A DNA stretch of 19,225 nt from Prasinococcaceae sp. CCMP 1430. Taxonomy: Eukaryota > Prasinodermophyta > Palmophyllophyceae > Prasinococcales > Prasinococcaceae. The notes beneath the pieces are model-generated. The model searched no databases. It was not told where the DNA came from and worked only from the letters and a program-made list of their open reading frames with translations. The position numbers and the translations under genes were made by a program. The stretch is taken from NCBI GenBank assembly GCA_013416795.1, contig RQSC01000019.1, positions 83,499 through 102,723 on the forward strand, given 5' to 3'. Within the stretch, counting starts at the first letter, position 1; each line of letters starts with the position of its first letter. This document shows positions 16,678-19,225 of the stretch, one piece after another.

Positions 16678-17358
16678 CTACGCGAACTTGAGCCCCTTGA
16701 AGGGTTTCTGCACAGCGCTGCGACGGCCAGGCCACGCCGCCAGCGCTGTGGCGACGTCCTCGGGCTGTTCCACCCACAGGTGGTGCTGGGTGTGGCAATG
16801 TGCAGCGACGAGTCGGCGTCAGCGGTGGTAAGGGGGGGCTCGCGGGAGCGGGAGCGGGCGCGCCAGTGCGCGACGGTGGCGCGCACCTTGATGCCCTTCG
16901 CGTGCAGCTTCTCGCTGAGCTTGCGCAGCGCCGGCTCGTCGTCGATGCCGAGCACGTACTTCGTCATCGATCCGAGCGCCTCGGCGGACACGTACTCTGT
17001 GTGTGGACGGGCGCGTGTGTGAGAGCGGGTTCCACGTGCATGCGTGGCGCAGGCGGGTGCACCGGGGGGTGAGCGACGGGAGACGTATGGGAGAGGGGAG
17101 AGGTGGTGCCGCAGAGCATGTGCGCGAGTGCGTGTGCGCGCACGAAGGCGCACGAGCGCGTATACCATTAGTCGCCTCGTCGCCAGCGTCGAGTCCCTGC
17201 GCGACTGCCGCGACGCTCGCGTGCGCGCCCTGCGCGACGACCGCGCCGAGCGGCCACGGCGTGCCCTCAGCGTCAGCGAGGTCGCGTCGGATGACAACGT
17301 ACTGCACGATGGGGTCTGGCCTCGACCGCGCGCCCGCCGCCGCCGTCGCGGCAGCCAT
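16678..17358 (-). CDS. PTRHD1: PTRHD1-type peptidyl-tRNA-hydrolase-like protein
   Basis: PTRHD1 proteins share the PTH2 fold, whose canonical members release peptides from peptidyl-tRNA. Exons (minus): 17358-17166, 16996-16887 and 16785-16678, giving 136 residues, the usual length. Introns of 169 nt (donor GTATAC, phase 1) and 101 nt (donor GTGCGC, phase 0) restore ATNEYVSAEALGSMTKYVLG and KGIKHHLWVEQPEDVATALA. Signatures: PIVQYVVIRRDL at the N-terminus, PLGAVVAQGAHASVAAV (equivalent of the PTH2 AQCxHA helix), the LRKLSEKLHAKGI helix and LWVEQPED, characteristic of PTRHD1 rather than the DAGRTQ strand of true PTH2. It ends QKPFKGLKFA. Start at MAAATAAAGARSRPDP; no targeting signal is evident. 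It is divergent from the Orai-like gene 415 bp away. The fold is certain; enzymatic activity of this subfamily is less so. Confidence 0.9.
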
Positions 17359-17773
17359 GGGCACGCGGCGCGCACTCTCGCAGTCTCTGACGCCGAGCTC
17401 GCGAGGAGGCGGCGCGCGGCACGCGGCGCGGCCCGCGCGAGGCGCAGCAACGGGCGCGCCAGCATGCAGGGGGGCGGCGGCGGGCCGCGATGTGGCACGG
17501 CAAGTGCGCCTGCGCCCCAGTACTGGTGTCCTCGTTTGATAATTTGACAACGCATGAAGCAGAGAGCGCCAGTTGGCGCGCGCCGCGCGGGCCAAGGGGC
17601 CCTCCGCTTCCCCCCGGTGGCCCCGCCGGCGGGCGACTCTCCGCGCCCTTCCGCCCTTTCCCCGCCCTCCGCTCGGTCTATTTCTTCCCCCCCCACTCCC
17701 TCTCTGTGCCTCCTCGCTGTGCGCGTGGGCGTGCGAGCCGGTCGCCTGCGCGCTGCGGGCGCGCGAGAGAGAG
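17359..17773. promoter_or_regulatory. Divergent promoter region, PTRHD1 / Orai-like channel
   Basis: These 415 bp lie between two start codons on opposite strands. The interval is very GC-rich except around 17528-17560, where tttgataatttgacaacg forms an AT island with ATTTGACA (17542-17549). A C/T-rich stretch (17640-17710) lies before the channel start. This is the natural place for a shared core promoter; no start site is defined. Frames crossing it encode only Arg/Ala/Pro-rich sequence. Confidence 0.5.
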
Positions 17774-19225
17774 ATGGACGCGGCCAACATCATCCTCTCG
17801 GGCGTCGACGTCGCTGCGCAGCGCCAGTGGCGCGACGAGGACCGCGAGTGGCGCAGCGAGGATCGCCGCTGGCACGCTTCCGAGGTGGCCTGGCGCGAGG
17901 AGGAGCGCCGCTGGCGCGAGGAGGAGCGCGAATTCCGCGCTGAGCAGCGACGCTGGCACGTGCAGGAGGCCACGCAGCGTGCGCTCGACAACGCGCGGTG
18001 AGGGCGCGCGTTGAGCGTGTGGTTGTCGTGCATGCGCGTGAGCCAGCTCTGGCGACATTTATGTGCGTGTCTCCATCTCTGTGTCTGACGCCGCCGTGGC
18101 CACACACACGCGCGTGCGCTCGCTCGCTCCCTCGCTCGCTCGCCCTGGCTCGCACAACTCGCTTCAGGTACACATGGTCTCGCCACGTGGAGAAGAACCG
18201 CCGCGACGTCGAGGAGCGCACCGAGCAACTCAAGGTGGTTTCGCAGGTCGCCGCGCTGCTAGCGGGATTTGCAGTGATTGGCCTGGCGGAGTTCGAGATT
18301 GAGGAGGACGTGCGCGATCGCGAGTGGCTCATCACGCTGTTCGGCGTCACCACGGGAGTCATCGTGGGGCTCATGACGCTTTCGACCGTCATCTGTACGT
18401 ACATGCTCGCCGGCATACTCAGGGTGGGAAAAACGGTGCGTGAACGAATGCGGATGGACGCACGAGCGCTTGAGCCCGCGCTTGCGAGCAGGTCTTGGTT
18501 TGACCATCGTTGCTGACGCCCAGTCGTCTCCGCGCGCAGTACGTGTCGTTGCTGCAGGAGGAGCGATTTTTGTTCGCTTGCAAGGCGTACATCGAGGAAG
18601 GCCAGCCAGGCGAGCTGCCTCCCACGCCCGAGCGCACCTTTGAGCGTCACTGGGAGCTGCGGTGCGAGCCTGACTGGCAGCTGGCGTTCTCCATGTTCGC
18701 TGCGGGGCTGCCGCTCTTTCTGGCCAACGTCGGCCTGCTCGCCTGGGTGAAGTTCCACTACAGCGCGCTCACCGCGGGCTTTATCACGGCGGTAGCCGCG
18801 CTGGCGGTGACCGTGTGGCTACGCATGCACCTCAAGGTCCGAGCGCGTGCTTTGTGCGCACCTCATCCGCGCGCGTGCACGCGGACCGCATGCGTACAGC
18901 CTCCTGACATGCGCGCTGCTGCGGTCACTCGGCGTGGCTCCGCCTCCAGTGGGGCGCGCTGCTGCGCGAGCCCACCGAGGCGCTGTATTCGTCGGCAGGC
19001 AGCGTGTGCGCGGCGGACTTCGAGCGTGGGCTACCGTGGGACTGGTGCACCGACGAGCACTCCGCCGCGCGCGAGGGCCTGGGCGATCGCTCGCCCTCGA
19101 GCGACACGGGGCACGCCGGCGCGGCGTGGCTCAGAATGAGCCCACGCGCGAAGCACGCGCGCGCGCGGCGGCGCCTGGATGGCGGCGAGCCGCCGCACGC
19201 GGGCGCCTCCGCCGCAGCAGCAGCA
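17774..19225 (+). CDS. Orai-like calcium channel (3' end beyond window)
   Basis: Orai proteins form store-operated, Ca2+-selective plasma-membrane channels gated by STIM in animals. Exons 17774-17997, 18168-18435, 18540-18836 and 18951 onward; introns of 170, 104 and 114 nt each contain CTGAC. The N-terminus (residues 19-61) is a charged helix with an aromatic every seventh residue. Segment 1, QVAALLAGFAVIGLAEFEIEE, aligns with the pore helix: Glu116 at the selectivity-filter position, Gly108 and Phe109 kept, Lys97 matching Lys87 of human Orai1. Segment 2 is about 129-158; segment 3 LFLANVGLLAWVKF (about 213-237) matches Orai closely; segment 4 is about 241-261. Exon 4 gives a cytosolic tail (TEALYSSAGSVCAADFERGLPWDWC) running into a poly-Ala codon run at the window end, so at least 354 residues. 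The start is the first ATG with the heptad helix downstream; the leader is pyrimidine-rich. Gating partner unknown. Confidence 0.9.
18110..18150 (+). repeat. GCTC/CCTCGCT microsatellite in Orai intron 1
   Basis: Repeated cgctcgct/ccctcgct units form a pyrimidine-rich tract inside the first intron, just before the acceptor at 18166-18167. It may serve as the polypyrimidine tract. Confidence 0.7.

Noticed and set aside
1-19225. tRNA, rRNA, CRISPR arrays, transposases or phage genes
   Set aside because: None seen. The only large repeat is the palindrome; other repeats are microsatellites or low-complexity tracts.

Overview
The window is nuclear DNA from a very GC-rich, intron-bearing single-celled eukaryote, most likely a microalga. 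Three things suggest this: an HflX GTPase closest to the plant/plastid type, a CTR-family protein with a cysteine-rich ectodomain as in algae, and short introns with GTGCG-type donors and a recurring CTGAC branch-point-like motif. A haptophyte or similar secondary-plastid alga is my best guess, but this is inference. Two single N's (2468 and 3046) divide the window into three contigs joined by scaffolding, so linkage across them is uncertain.

Layout. Contig A (1-2467): an HflX-type ribosome-associated GTPase (+) converges on a leucine-rich-repeat protein (-) whose 5' part is lost at the first N. Contig B (2469-3045): a short orphan piece in which I recognise no gene. Contig C (3047 to the end) opens with a zero-spacer inverted repeat of 2300 bp. 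Each arm carries the same 5'-truncated CTR-type copper transporter gene, and the outer edge of the repeat coincides with the N. The right arm runs on into a cytosolic NAD-malate dehydrogenase (-, 2 exons) and so is probably the authentic copy. Next comes a SAM-domain coiled-coil protein (-), divergent from a large kinesin-4-like gene (+, 3 exons). Then follow an alpha/beta-hydrolase of the monoglyceride-lipase type (+, 3 exons), a PTRHD1-type peptidyl-tRNA-hydrolase-like protein (-, 3 exons) and, divergent from it, an Orai-like calcium channel (+, at least 4 exons) that runs off the window.

The genes do not form one pathway; this is an ordinary gene-dense nuclear region with three convergent and two divergent gene pairs. 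Most exon joins were worked out by matching reading frame, splice dinucleotides and conserved protein sequence across each junction.

Most notable observations: (1) the kinesin ends in what reads as an ARID/BRIGHT DNA-binding domain, an architecture I do not know in kinesins and a candidate chromokinesin with its own DNA reader; (2) the Orai-like channel has an N-terminal helix with an aromatic residue at every seventh position, seven times; (3) the palindrome at the contig end is either a fold-back assembly artefact or a real terminal palindrome; (4) the CTGAC motif occurs in ten of the eleven introns or candidate introns identified.
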